From positions 2,453,501 to 2,517,500 of the forward strand of contig NZ_CP066308.1 in NCBI RefSeq assembly GCF_016406105.1: 64,000 bases of DNA, written 5' to 3'. Positions 10,501 to 20,400 of this stretch are shown piece by piece (positions within the stretch are counted from its first letter, which is position 1; every line of letters starts with the position of its first letter). This DNA is from Brevibacillus composti. Lineage in GTDB: Bacteria; Bacillota; Bacilli; Brevibacillales; Brevibacillaceae. Made by a program: the position numbers and the translations under genes. The notes under the pieces are model-generated. The model searched no databases. It had not been told where the DNA came from and worked only from the letters and a program-made list of their open reading frames with translations.

Positions 10501-12815
10501 ATCCGGTAGAAGTTCGACCAGATGGTCGCTTCTGTTCCGCCCCCCAGGCTGATTACTTCGACGCCCGGAAAATGCTTTTTCAGCTCGTCCGGCATGCTCA
10601 GCGGAATCCAATCGCCGCTGAGGAACACCCGTTTCAGTCGGCTTTCGCCTGCCTCGCTAGATGTCTCGCCCAAAAAGGGGAGGACTTGCTGCAAAGCGGC
10701 AGGAGCTGAATCCCAGAACGTAATCTCTCCGCTTCTCAAGTGCTGCAGCAGGCGCTTGGGGTCACGTACATCTGCATCCTTCACGATGCGGATCGAGCCG
10801 CCAGCTCCCAGGATGCCGAAAATATCATAGACAGAAAGGTCAAAGCCGAGGGACGTCACCCAGAGAAGACGGTCGGACTCATTCACGGCAAAGGTGTTGT
10901 TGACCCATTCGATTAGATTGATCACAGGCTGATGGCGAACCATTACCCCTTTGGGCGTTCCGGTAGAGCCGGATGTGTAGATGATATAAGCCAGATTTTG
11001 TGCCGACGTCTCCGCTCCCGGGCGCTCCCTGCTCTCCTGCCTGATTGACTCTTTTTCCGCCTCCCAAAGAATCACGACAGGATGTCCATCTGGCAGGTTC
11101 TCCACACAGCTGCTATGAGCCAGCAGGACGGCCACTTCGGCATTTTCCAGGACATAGGCCAGCCGTTCGCCCGGATGGGAAGGGTCTAACGGAACGTAGG
11201 CACCGCCAGCCTTCAAAATACCCAGCACGGCGGCTATCATTTCCATGGAGCGCTCCATCATCACGCCCACCCTGACGTTCGGACCTACTCCTTCCCTCAG
11301 AAGACGGCGGGCAATCTGATTGGAGAGCTCATCCAATTCCCGATAGGTCATCTGCTCGTCTTCCAGCAGCAGGGCAACCGCGTCGGGCCTTTGTGCCGCC
11401 TGGGTCTCAAATAATTGCTGGATGCAGATGTCCGTCGGATATGGCGCGTCTGTCGCGTTCCATTCCATCAGCTGGCGGCGCTCCTGCTCGGTCAAGACGG
11501 GCAATTCCGATAGTTTGGCCGCCGGGTTTTCGGTCATCCCGGTCAAGATGGTTTCCAGATGGCTCATGACCCGCTGAATCGTCTCTCCGTCAAAACGGCT
11601 GGAATCGTACAGCACTTTGGCTCTCAACTCTGCTTCCGGAACCACCATGATGCTGAGTGGGTAGTTCGTCCAGGTATGGGAGACGACATCCTGAACAGAC
11701 AGCTCTCCGCCCCACTCTCCGAGCGTACGGTCCACCGGGTAGTTTTCGTAGACCAGGACCGTCTCAAAAAGCGGGTGGCCGTGCGAGACTTCGCTCCATC
11801 TGTGGACGTCAACCAACGGGCTGAATTCATACTGACGCAGGTCGACCTGCTGCTCCTGGATTTTTTTCAGCCAGGGGATGAGGGTATCCTCCGCGCTTAG
11901 CCGGACTCTCATCGGCAGGGTATTGATAAACAGCCCTACCATCGAATCGATCCCCGCCAAATCTCCCGAGCGGCCGGATACGACCGCCCCAAACACCACG
12001 TCTTCCTCCCCGCTGTACCGGCTCAGCAAGACCGCCCAACCGCCCTGAATCAGCGTATTGAGCGTCAACCCGTGCTGACGCGCGAGGTTTTGCAACGCTG
12101 TAGTTGTTTTTTGCGGGAGCTTCCACTCGATTTCCGTGAACTCTTCCGTCTGTTTGTTTCGTTTGCCGATCGGCTTGTCCACATGCATGGGAGTCGGCGC
12201 CAGGAATCCTTGTAAAAACTTGCGCCAGAAATCTTCTACCTTGGACATGTCCTGCCGCTGCAGCCAGGCGATGTAGTCCTTGTACGGCCGAGGCTGATCG
12301 AGGTGGATCTCCTGCCCGCTGCAGTGCGACCAGTACAGCGTGAACATTTCTTTGAGTACGATGGACAAAGACCAGCCGTCCAGCAGCATGTGATGAAAGC
12401 TCCAAATAAAGCGGTAAGCCTCGTCTTTCATCTGGATCAACGCCGTTCGCATAAGCGGGGGACGGGAGAGATCAAAGCCGCGTCGCCTTTCCTCATCCAG
12501 GTATTGCTCCCATCTCGCGGCCTGTTCGGGCTCTGACATCCCGCGCCAGTCCAGATACTCCCATGGCTGCTCCACATCGTTGGCCACCACTTGAAACAGC
12601 TTCTCCCGCCGTTCCCAAATCAGCGTTCGCAAGATGGAGTGGCGCTCCAGCACCTTTTGCATGGCCTCTCTGAAAGCCTCCGGCTGTAAGGACCCGGTCA
12701 GGGTACAGGTAAACTGGCAGCCGTATACCCCTGCTTCCGGTGCGTACATGCTGTGAAAAAGCATCCCTTCTTGTACAGCTGAAAGCGGATAAATCGCTTC
12801 GATGTTTTTCGGCAC
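7536..12815 (-). CDS. NRPS terminal module: C-A(with inserted N-methyltransferase)-T-TE
   Basis: 1759 residues. The C domain has HHMLLDG (His141/142, Asp146) and the DCL-style N-terminus IYPLSAVQEGMLFH. The A domain has TSGSTGTPKG at ~614; pocket residues read by hand give D-L-Y-D-F-S-L-I-W, close to the Cys code D-L-Y-N-L-S-L-I-W. Between A8 (KIRGFRVELGE, ~880) and A10 (NGKVDRRALP, ~1370) sits a ~270-residue SAM methyltransferase with VLEIGCGSGM at ~991, the usual place of N-methyltransferases. The T domain has LGGHS (Ser1428). The thioesterase has GGWSYGA (Ser1560), Asp ~1587 and His ~1730. It adds the fifth, N-methylated residue and releases the chain; cyclisation versus hydrolysis cannot be told. 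Start GTG with AGGAGG about 9 nt upstream; gap to the previous gene 1 nt. Confidence 0.96.
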   Translation of the reverse strand: MPKNIEAIYPLSAVQEGMLFHSMYAPEAGVYGCQFTCTLTGSLQPEAFREAMQKVLERHSILRTLIWERREKLFQVVANDVEQPWEYLDWRGMSEPEQAARWEQYLDEERRRGFDLSRPPLMRTALIQMKDEAYRFIWSFHHMLLDGWSLSIVLKEMFTLYWSHCSGQEIHLDQPRPYKDYIAWLQRQDMSKVEDFWRKFLQGFLAPTPMHVDKPIGKRNKQTEEFTEIEWKLPQKTTTALQNLARQHGLTLNTLIQGGWAVLLSRYSGEEDVVFGAVVSGRSGDLAGIDSMVGLFINTLPMRVRLSAEDTLIPWLKKIQEQQVDLRQYEFSPLVDVHRWSEVSHGHPLFETVLVYENYPVDRTLGEWGGELSVQDVVSHTWTNYPLSIMVVPEAELRAKVLYDSSRFDGETIQRVMSHLETILTGMTENPAAKLSELPVLTEQERRQLMEWNATDAPYPTDICIQQLFETQAAQRPDAVALLLEDEQMTYRELDELSNQIARRLLREGVGPNVRVGVMMERSMEMIAAVLGILKAGGAYVPLDPSHPGERLAYVLENAEVAVLLAHSSCVENLPDGHPVVILWEAEKESIRQESRERPGAETSAQNLAYIIYTSGSTGTPKGVMVRHQPVINLIEWVNNTFAVNESDRLLWVTSLGFDLSVYDIFGILGAGGSIRIVKDADVRDPKRLLQHLRSGEITFWDSAPAALQQVLPFLGETSSEAGESRLKRVFLSGDWIPLSMPDELKKHFPGVEVISLGGGTEATIWSNFYRIGEVEEDWVSIPYGKPIQNARYYVLDAHLNPCPIGVPGELYIGGACLAEGYANAPELTSQRFLPDPFGAPGDRMYRTGDMARYWPDGNMEFLGRVDNQVKIRGFRVELGEVEAAIAQHPNVQTALATIQEVPSGDKRLVAYVVPKSKEEAVSSAWGAEQVSQWQTVFNEIYRQPSPTEELAYNTIGWTSSYTDLPIPQEEMKEWADRTVERILSQKPGRVLEIGCGSGMLLFQVAPHCEEYWATDLSEETIARLGQQIAAMNLPQVHLACREATNFAGIESGSFDMVVLNSVIQYFPSLSYLMDVLDGAIQALKPGGVIFLGDVRNYTLLRTFYTSLELFQAPDTLSAAQFQQRVTKRLNQEKELLIDPAFFAALRKRHSQISEVQVQLKKARHQNELSKFRYDVFLHVGKAHQAPAAPKEVQWEEETWNLAKVREVLSEEPEILVFRDIPNRRVREEQAAVDLLRSPSHPENVGELRKRLIPAREEGMDPEEFWQLGEDLSYDVFITWASSGSSDRMDVVFAREHALSAPLSYEAILGGSGRDSRESKQWSYYANSPLQEKLFQQMLPQIRERVKEKLPEYMIPSAYLFLDGLPVTSNGKVDRRALPLPELTREGERQYLAPRDLVEMQLAQIWEELLGTRPIGVTDNFFELGGHSLLAVRLIMQIKEQFQQELPLSVLFEGTSIEYLARVLRQQEAGQERSSSPLVAIKPHGAKPPLFLVHPTGGNVLCYLHLARHIERDQPLYALQSPGLYGDWEHAQSIEAMAAHYIDAILSVRPAGPYLIGGWSYGAAVAYEIALQMERRGLDVAKLLLIDSPAPNYTQRLPEMNQTAFLLSLFRELERFFGESVAFTEEEISGLSPDEQLPYLLEQMIRAGLIPPGSELADIDRLLEVYQTNLFTLQRYNPAGKFSGQAVLFHSTLPNEDDVLKQMVEEQDATAGWRHYLSRPVEMHAIPGDHVTMITEPNVRVLAERIRSVTETGQKVSSI

Positions 12816-12816
12816 G

Positions 12817-15800
12817 TTACTTCCCCTCCTTGAGCGCGCTCATCTCCTTCATCAGAGCATCCAGATCGCTTTGATCCAATTCTGCTTCCGGAAAGTCAGA
12901 AGGGGTGTATCCTCCTGCTTCAGGAGAAAGGCAGTGTGAGATCAACTCCCTGAGGGCCGCGATAAATTGCTCGGCAAGCTTTTCTATCGTCGATGGAAGA
13001 TGGATGTGTTCACTGTAGTTCCACGTGATTTCCAAGCGGCCGCCCAAAATCTTGCCGTTAACCTCGAGCAGGTATCGTCGCTGCTGCCGTGGGCTTCGCT
13101 CCGGTCCCAAGCCATTCTGCGCAATCGTGAATGTATCCATCCTGGCGAGCACTTCGTCGAACTGTCCCAGGTAGTTGAAGCTGATCTCCGCACGCGGACC
13201 GGCCAAACCCATATGTTCCTTCCCTTCGTCCGCGAGATAACGGATAAGACCATAGCCGATGCCGCCGTTTGGAACCCGGCGCACTTGTTCCTTGACCGCC
13301 TTGAGAACCTCTCCCGGACGGTCCGTCTCTCCCGGTGTAAGGGCCAGCGGATACAGGCAGGTGAACCATCCGACCGTGCGTGAGCAGTCCAAATCTTCGG
13401 CGATCGTCTCTCTGCCATGCCCTTCGAGATCAATCAAGATAGAACGCTCCCCCGTCCAGACAGCCAAGGTCTGCGCCAAAGCTGCGAGCAGAACCTCATG
13501 AATCTGTGTCTGGTATGCCTTGGGCACCTCCTGCAGCAGCTCTTTTGTCTCTTTCGCGCTCAGACTTACCGCCACGGATCGCTGTGACGCCACCGTATTG
13601 AGGTCCGCTACGGTACCCGGCGCAAGCTCGTGGTCAGTAGGCAGCTTGCAGGCAGCACGGTTTTCTCTCCAATAAGCCGCCTCCCGTTTGATGTGCGTGG
13701 ACTCGGCGTGCTCGGCCAAGCGTTCGGCCCACTGTTTGAAAGAGGTGGTCTTTTGCGGCAGCCGGACCTCTTCCCCGTTTTTCAGTTGCTGATACACCGT
13801 CTGCAAATCGTCGAGCAAGATCCGCCAGGAGACGCCATCTACAGCCAAATGATGGACGACGATCAGGATCTGTGCTGCCTTTTCCCCGCCAAGCGCAAAG
13901 CGGGCTGCCCGGATGATCGGCCCTTCTGTAAGGCTGATCGAGGACTGAATCTCTGTCGCCTTCGACATCATCGCTGCCTGCTGCTCTTCTGCTGACAGGC
14001 CGGTAAGTTCGATCCGCTCAACGAATACCTGCTCCACCCAGTCCGCGATGCGTTGCCGCCATCCTTCTGCCCCCTGTTCATATCGCAGCCGCAGGGTGTC
14101 ATGATGTCTGACCAGATGTTCCACCGCCCTCTCAAACAGCTCCGGGTCGACGGGCTCGTTTTCGATCAGCAGCACAGCGTGGTTAAAATGGTGGGGGTCG
14201 GTCATCTCTTGTTCAAAAAACCAATGCTGAATCGGGGTGAGCGGCACCTCTCCTACGACCAATCCCTGCTCACTTTGGACCCTGGCGCCGGTTTTGACTA
14301 CCCGAGCCAGCTGTGCGATCGTGCGGTTTTCAAACAAATCTTTTGGAGAAAAGGAAAGCTCTCTTTCTTTTGCCAGGGCAATCACCCGGATCGTGAGGAT
14401 CGAGTCTCCGCCCAGTTCAAAGAAGTTATCGTGAATCCCTATCTGCGGATGCCCAAGCACCTCCTGCCATATCTCTGCCAATGCCCTTTCCACTTGGGTG
14501 CGGGGAGCGGCAAAATCATGGCTGCTTTCCCTGTCGGTTTCGTCCGGCTCGGGAAGTGCGCTTTTGTCCACTTTTCCGTTTGTGTTTAGAGGCAGCCGTT
14601 CCATGTGGACATAGCGGGACGGAATCATATACGCGGGCAATCTCTCGGCCAGAAAATCGCGCAGCTGATCAGGGGCCACGGCGGATTCGGCGGCGTAGTA
14701 GGCGCAAAGCTCTTTTGTCCCCTGTGCGTTCATACGCACCACCACAACGGTTTCTTTGACAGCCGGGTGATCGGCCAAGTGGTTCATGATCTCCCCCAGC
14801 TCCACGCGAAACCCGCGAATTTTCACTTGATCATCCGTCCGTCCCAGGTATTCGATCTCTCCGTTCGGGAGGAAACGGGCCAGATCTCCCGTGCGGTACA
14901 AGCGCTCCCCTTTTCGGAAGGGACTGTCCACGAATTTTTCCGCTGTCAATTCGGGGCGGTTGAGATAACCCAGCGCGACGCCGTCACCCCCCAGTACCAG
15001 CTCTCCGATCAGGCCTATCGGCAATAGGCGCAGCTCCTCGTCCACGATATAGGCGGTCGAGTTATGAATCGGCCGTCCGATCGGGATGGTCGAGGAAGGC
15101 TCTGTGCCCACCGGACAAAACGTGGAGAAGGTCGTATTTTCCGTGGGACCGTATGCATTGCCCACGACGAGATCAGGGGCGGCCCGCGCAACCCGCTTGG
15201 CATGCGGCGCGGACACGACATCACCGCCGACCAGCAAGGTTTTCATCCCGGCAAACATCGTGCTGTCCTGTTGGGACAACTGGTTGAACAGCGGGCTGCT
15301 GAGGAACATGTCGGTAATTCCGCATCCCTGGATCACGTCTCTCATCCGGCCGGCATCGAGGAGGACCTCTTTGTTCACCAGATAAAGGCGGCCTCCATTC
15401 AACAGAGCGCCCCAGATCTCATAGGTGCAGGCGTCAAAACCGGGGGCGCCTGCCTGCAGGATGCGAGTGTTTTCGTCAAACTGGGCGTAGTTCGTATTTT
15501 TCACCAGCCGGACGACATTCCGGTGGCTGACCATGACTCCTTTTGGCCTTCCGGTCGAGCCAGAGGTGTACATGACGTAGCAGATATCTGTGCTGGATGG
15601 GAAGGCTTGCCGTCCCTCATCACCCGCAGGGGCTTCACGAGCCGCCTTGGCTTCATTCCAATCGATCTGACTCAGGTTGAGGATGGTTCCGGAAAAAGAG
15701 ACGTCCATCTGCTCGATGACAGCGGAAGCAAGCATGACGCGGGCGTTGCAATCCTGCAGCATCCACTCGATTCGTTCTCTCGGATAGTCGGGGTCGATGG

Positions 15801-17460
15801 GTACATAGGCACCTCCCGCTTTGAGGATGGCGAGCACACTGATCACCATCTCCGGCGATCGTTCGGCAAATACCGCCACCAACTCGTTTGGCTGCACGCC
15901 CATCGCTTTCAATTGATAAGCCAATCCACTCGCCCGCTCGTCTAACTCCCGGTACGTGAAGGACTGGTCCTGGTAAAACAGAACCGGCCGATCCGGCGCA
16001 TAGGCAGCCATCTCCTCGAAAAGCTCTGTCACGGTAAGATGGCTCGGGTAATCGACAGCGGTATCGTTAAATTCCTCTACAATCTGCCGCCTCTCCGCTT
16101 CGGTCATCATCTCCAGCGCTTCGACCGCGCCTTCCGGATTTTCTGCCATCTGCTCCAGCAAGGTGAGCAAATGCCCTACCATCCGCTCCACCAAACTCTC
16201 GCCAAACCGAATGGAGTCGTAGATGACTTTTACCATCAATTCATGGTCCGGTGCGACGAGCACGCTGAGCGGATAGTTGGTCCGCTCGATAAACCGGGCC
16301 GCTTCAATCGACAACCCGCCCATGCCTGCTTTGATCTGTTCATCCACAGGGTAATTTTCAAAGACCAGGACACTGTCAAACAGCGATTGCCCTCTCTTGA
16401 TTTCGCTCCACCCTTGGACTTGGAGCAGGGAGCTGTACTCGTACTGGCGCAATTCCACTTGCTGCTCTTGCAGTGTTTTCAGCCATGACAGCACCGTTTC
16501 ATTCTTGGGAATCTTTACTCGGACGGGCAAGGTATTGATGAACATCCCGACCATCGATTCGATTCCGGCCAGATCGCCGGAGCGGCCGGAGAGGACGTTC
16601 CCAAACACGACGTCTTTTTCGCCGCTGTACCTGCTGAGCAAAAGGGACCATGCTCCTTGCACCATGGTATTGAGCGTCACTCCGCTCTGGCGGGCCAGGG
16701 CTTGCAGAGCTGCCGTGGCGGCCGGAGAGAGGCGTGCTTCCCGCTCGGAAAAAACTGCTGCCTGTCCGGCGCTGTTCCCTTCCGCGCGATCAATCTGCAG
16801 AACGGTTGGCGTTTGAAAACCAGCCAAGGTTTTTCTCCAGTACTGCTCTGCCCGGGATGTATCCTGTTCATTCAGCCATAGGATGTAGTCTTTAAAGGAG
16901 CGGGAGCTTTCCAGCACGATGCTGCGCTCCTGCTCGTAGGCCCGATACAGGGCGAAAACTTCGCCGAGAAGGAGAGGAAGTGACCAGCCATCCAGCAGCA
17001 AGTGATGAAAGCTCAGGACAATCTGGCTGACGTCCGCATCCATCTGGATCAGGCTTACTTTGAGCAAGGGCGGCATGGTCAGCTCAAAGCCCTGTTCCCG
17101 TTCCTCCTGCAGATACTCCTCCAATCTGCTCTCTTGTTCCGCGCCGGAGAGCTGACTCCAATCCTGATAAGTAAAAGGCAAGGCCACATCACGAAAGACG
17201 ACCTGAAGCGGCTTTTCAGTCTCCTCCCAGTAAAAAGCCGTCCTGAGAATCGAGTGGCGGTTTAGGACTTCCTGCCATGCCTTCTGGAAATGGGCAACAT
17301 GAAGTTCTCCTTGAACGCGATAGACCATTTGTTCAAAATATATTCCGCCTTGCGGAGAAAACAGGGAATGAAAGAGCAGACCTTCTTGCATCGGCGACAG
17401 CGGATAGATGTCCTGGATGTTGTCTTCCACTGTCTGTCTGTCGTCAACGGTTATCGACAT
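12817..17460 (-). CDS. NRPS module 4: C-A-T-E (aliphatic residue, epimerised)
   Basis: 1547 residues. The C domain has HHLLLDG (His152/153, Asp157) and begins IYPLSPMQEGLLFH, the DCL type expected after an epimerising module. The A domain has TSGSTGRPKG at ~632; hand-read pocket residues D-A-Y-F-L-G-A-T-F resemble branched-chain (Ile/Val/Leu) codes, substrate not certain. The T domain has LGGDS (Ser1020), the GGDS form that precedes E domains. The E domain starts PLTPIQHWFFEQEM and has HHLAVDG (~1203). The C-terminus TPSDFPEAELDQSDLDALM is a COM donor tail facing the next protein. The start ATG 17460 overlaps the previous gene by 17 nt, with GGGGG 8 nt upstream. Confidence 0.95.
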   Translation of the reverse strand: MSITVDDRQTVEDNIQDIYPLSPMQEGLLFHSLFSPQGGIYFEQMVYRVQGELHVAHFQKAWQEVLNRHSILRTAFYWEETEKPLQVVFRDVALPFTYQDWSQLSGAEQESRLEEYLQEEREQGFELTMPPLLKVSLIQMDADVSQIVLSFHHLLLDGWSLPLLLGEVFALYRAYEQERSIVLESSRSFKDYILWLNEQDTSRAEQYWRKTLAGFQTPTVLQIDRAEGNSAGQAAVFSEREARLSPAATAALQALARQSGVTLNTMVQGAWSLLLSRYSGEKDVVFGNVLSGRSGDLAGIESMVGMFINTLPVRVKIPKNETVLSWLKTLQEQQVELRQYEYSSLLQVQGWSEIKRGQSLFDSVLVFENYPVDEQIKAGMGGLSIEAARFIERTNYPLSVLVAPDHELMVKVIYDSIRFGESLVERMVGHLLTLLEQMAENPEGAVEALEMMTEAERRQIVEEFNDTAVDYPSHLTVTELFEEMAAYAPDRPVLFYQDQSFTYRELDERASGLAYQLKAMGVQPNELVAVFAERSPEMVISVLAILKAGGAYVPIDPDYPRERIEWMLQDCNARVMLASAVIEQMDVSFSGTILNLSQIDWNEAKAAREAPAGDEGRQAFPSSTDICYVMYTSGSTGRPKGVMVSHRNVVRLVKNTNYAQFDENTRILQAGAPGFDACTYEIWGALLNGGRLYLVNKEVLLDAGRMRDVIQGCGITDMFLSSPLFNQLSQQDSTMFAGMKTLLVGGDVVSAPHAKRVARAAPDLVVGNAYGPTENTTFSTFCPVGTEPSSTIPIGRPIHNSTAYIVDEELRLLPIGLIGELVLGGDGVALGYLNRPELTAEKFVDSPFRKGERLYRTGDLARFLPNGEIEYLGRTDDQVKIRGFRVELGEIMNHLADHPAVKETVVVVRMNAQGTKELCAYYAAESAVAPDQLRDFLAERLPAYMIPSRYVHMERLPLNTNGKVDKSALPEPDETDRESSHDFAAPRTQVERALAEIWQEVLGHPQIGIHDNFFELGGDSILTIRVIALAKERELSFSPKDLFENRTIAQLARVVKTGARVQSEQGLVVGEVPLTPIQHWFFEQEMTDPHHFNHAVLLIENEPVDPELFERAVEHLVRHHDTLRLRYEQGAEGWRQRIADWVEQVFVERIELTGLSAEEQQAAMMSKATEIQSSISLTEGPIIRAARFALGGEKAAQILIVVHHLAVDGVSWRILLDDLQTVYQQLKNGEEVRLPQKTTSFKQWAERLAEHAESTHIKREAAYWRENRAACKLPTDHELAPGTVADLNTVASQRSVAVSLSAKETKELLQEVPKAYQTQIHEVLLAALAQTLAVWTGERSILIDLEGHGRETIAEDLDCSRTVGWFTCLYPLALTPGETDRPGEVLKAVKEQVRRVPNGGIGYGLIRYLADEGKEHMGLAGPRAEISFNYLGQFDEVLARMDTFTIAQNGLGPERSPRQQRRYLLEVNGKILGGRLEITWNYSEHIHLPSTIEKLAEQFIAALRELISHCLSPEAGGYTPSDFPEAELDQSDLDALMKEMSALKEGK

Positions 17461-20400
17461 GATTTCGTCCCCCCATTTCTTTCTGTACCCGTAGGAGCAG
17501 CTTGCTCAGCTCGCCCGAGGAGATTTTAGCCGCCGGGAAGTCTGATGGTGTGAAACCGCCTGCCTGCGGAGACGTACAGTGGGCGATGATTTCCCGCAGC
17601 GATGCCATATAATCATGGGCCAGCCTGGTGATCGTGGAGCGGTCATGGACATTGCGGCTGTAGTTCCACTCCAGATGCAGCCGGCCCCTCATAATTTTTC
17701 CGCTGATCTCGATTAGATAAGGCCGTGTGGCACGGGGACTCCGATCCGGCCCGCTGCACTCCTCCGCCAGCGTAAACGTCTTCAGCCGGGTCAGCGTCTC
17801 ATCGTACTGTCCCAAGTAGTTGAAGCTGATTTCAGCCCGCGGCAGTTTGCGCAATGCTTGCCCTGCATCATCGCCGGACAAGTAGCGCAACAGTCCGTAA
17901 CGCATTCCGTTGTTGGGCACGCCGCGCATCTGCTCTTTTACGGCTTTCAGCAAAAGTCCGGGGCCATGTGCGGCACTCGCCTTCACATGCAACGGGTACA
18001 GACTGGTAAACCAGCCCACGGTCCGCGACAGATCGAGGTCTTCCGCAAATGGGTCGCGGCCATGCCCTTCGAGGTCGATCAGCAGCTCATCTGATCCGGT
18101 CCATCTGGCAAATGATCGGACCAGGGCAGCCAACAGCACCTCGTTGATCTGTGTGCGATATGCCTTTGGCACCTCTGTCAGCAGTTGCGTGGTTTCATCA
18201 GCCTCCAGCCCCACCGTTACCGTTTCTGCGGAGTCCACTGCATTCTCTCCCGTCTCGCAGTCAACAGGAATTTTCGTTGCTTGCTCAGGCAATGCCGTTA
18301 ACCAATAATCGATTTCCTGCTGAACACGTCCGGTACGAGCAAAGTCGACAAGCCGATGAGCCCAGTGCTGAAAAGACGTCGTCTTCTGCGAAAGGCGGAT
18401 ACTCTCACCGTTTTTCAGCTGCTGGTAGGCCGTGTCCAAATCCTCCAGAAGAATTCTCCAGGAAACTCCATCGACGGCGAGGTGATGGATCGCGAGAAAG
18501 ATTCGACCCGTTTTTTCCTCCCCAAAAGAAAAGTGTCCCATGCGGATGATCGGCCCCTCCGACAGATTCATGGAAGCCTGCCACTCCGCCAGCTTGTCGG
18601 CCATGGCCGCTGCCTGCTCCTCTGCGGATCGCGAGGAGAGATCGACACGTTCGAGTGACACCTCATCTCCCCCGCCTGCATTGTGCTGCTCCCATCTCGC
18701 TTCGCCACGGGTAAACCGAAGTCGCAGGGCATCATGATGTCTGAGCAAATGCTGCATGGCTTGTTCCAACAAGCCGAGGTCGAGAGGCTCTTTTTCCTCC
18801 AGCAGCACCGCGTGGTTGAAGTGATGGAGCTCCGTCATCTCCTGCTCAAAGAACCAATGCTGGATCGGCGTCAGCGGCACCGGTCCTTCCACGATTCCCT
18901 GCTCATGCTGCAGCCGCTCGGCTGTCCTCACCACTTTGACCAGCTCGGCAATGGTCCGATGCTGAAACAAATCCTTTGGGGTAAATCGGAGCCCTTTTTC
19001 CTTGGCCAGAGAAATCACCCGGATCGCGAGGATGGAGTCTCCGCCCATCTCAAAGAAATTGTCGTGAATGCCAGGGGTTTGGCCGAGCACCGCTTCCCAT
19101 ACCGCGGCCAATGTCTCCTCGACCGGTGTGCGGGGCGGAACGTAATCGAGCCCCAAATCAGAGCGGGAAAAAACGGGCTTGGGCAATGCTTTGCGGTCGA
19201 CCTTTCCATTCGTCGTGACGGGTATGGCTGGGACGAATACAAAGGAGGCGGGAACCATGTACTCGGGCAGTCTTTCGCGCAAAAAGCTGCGCAGTTCAGG
19301 GACGGCAACCGTTTCCTCGCGATGCGTGACCACGTAGGCAACCAGCCGTTTGTCCCCGGGTTCTTCTTCGAAGACGATGACGACCGCATTCCTCACCTGT
19401 GGATGCTGCGAGACGACGGTCTCAATCTCGCCCAGTTCGACGCGGTACCCGCGGATTTTGACCTGATTGTCGACGCGGCCGAGAAATTCCATGTTTCCAT
19501 CCGGCCAGAAGCGAGCCAGATCTCCTGTGCGATACATCCGCTCTCCCGGTTTGCCGAACGGATCAGGGATAAATCTTTCTGCCGTTCGCTCGGGGTCGTT
19601 CGCGTACCCCTCGGCGAGACATTGCCCGCCGATGTACAGTTCGCCCGGGACGCCGATCGGACAGGGATTGCCGTGGGGATCCAGGATATAGTACTTTGCA
19701 TTCTGAATCGGTTTGCCATACGGGATGCTAATCCACTCCGGCGGCACTTCCCCGATCCGGTAGTAATTGGACCAGACTGTCGCCTCCGTCCCGCCGCCGA
19801 GCCCGACGACCTCCACGAGGGGGAAATTTTTCTTCAGCAGATCCGGCATCCCTACCGGTATCCAGTCGCCGCTTAAAAAGACTAGCCTCAGCCTGCTTTC
19901 GCCCGGCTTTCGAGAGCCGCTTTCCAGAAACGGGACGACCTGCTGCAGCGCAGCCGGTGCGGAATCCCAGAAGGTAATCTCTCCGCTGTCGAGCAGCTCC
20001 AGCAGACGCTCGGGTTCACGAACATCGCCATCGGGGACGATCCGGATAGAACCGCCCGCGGCCAGGATGCCAAAGATGTCGTAGACGGATAAATCAAAGC
20101 CTAGGGATGTGATCCAAAGCATGCGGTCGGACGGGTTCACCTGAAAAGTGTTGTTCACCCAGTCGATCAAGTTGATCACCGGCTTGTGCCGGACGACGAC
20201 GCCCTTTGGCCTGCCTGTAGAACCAGAGGTATAAATGATGTAAGCCAAATCGTCCGGAGTGGCGGCGGGCTCGGAGTTCTCCCGGCTCTCTCGGCGAATA
20301 TGCTCGCCGCAGCGCTCCCACTCCAGCACCAGACAGCCCCGATCCTCACCGCTGTCCACCTCTTTTTCTGATTCGCTCCAGCCCCTGCCCTCCGCTGCAC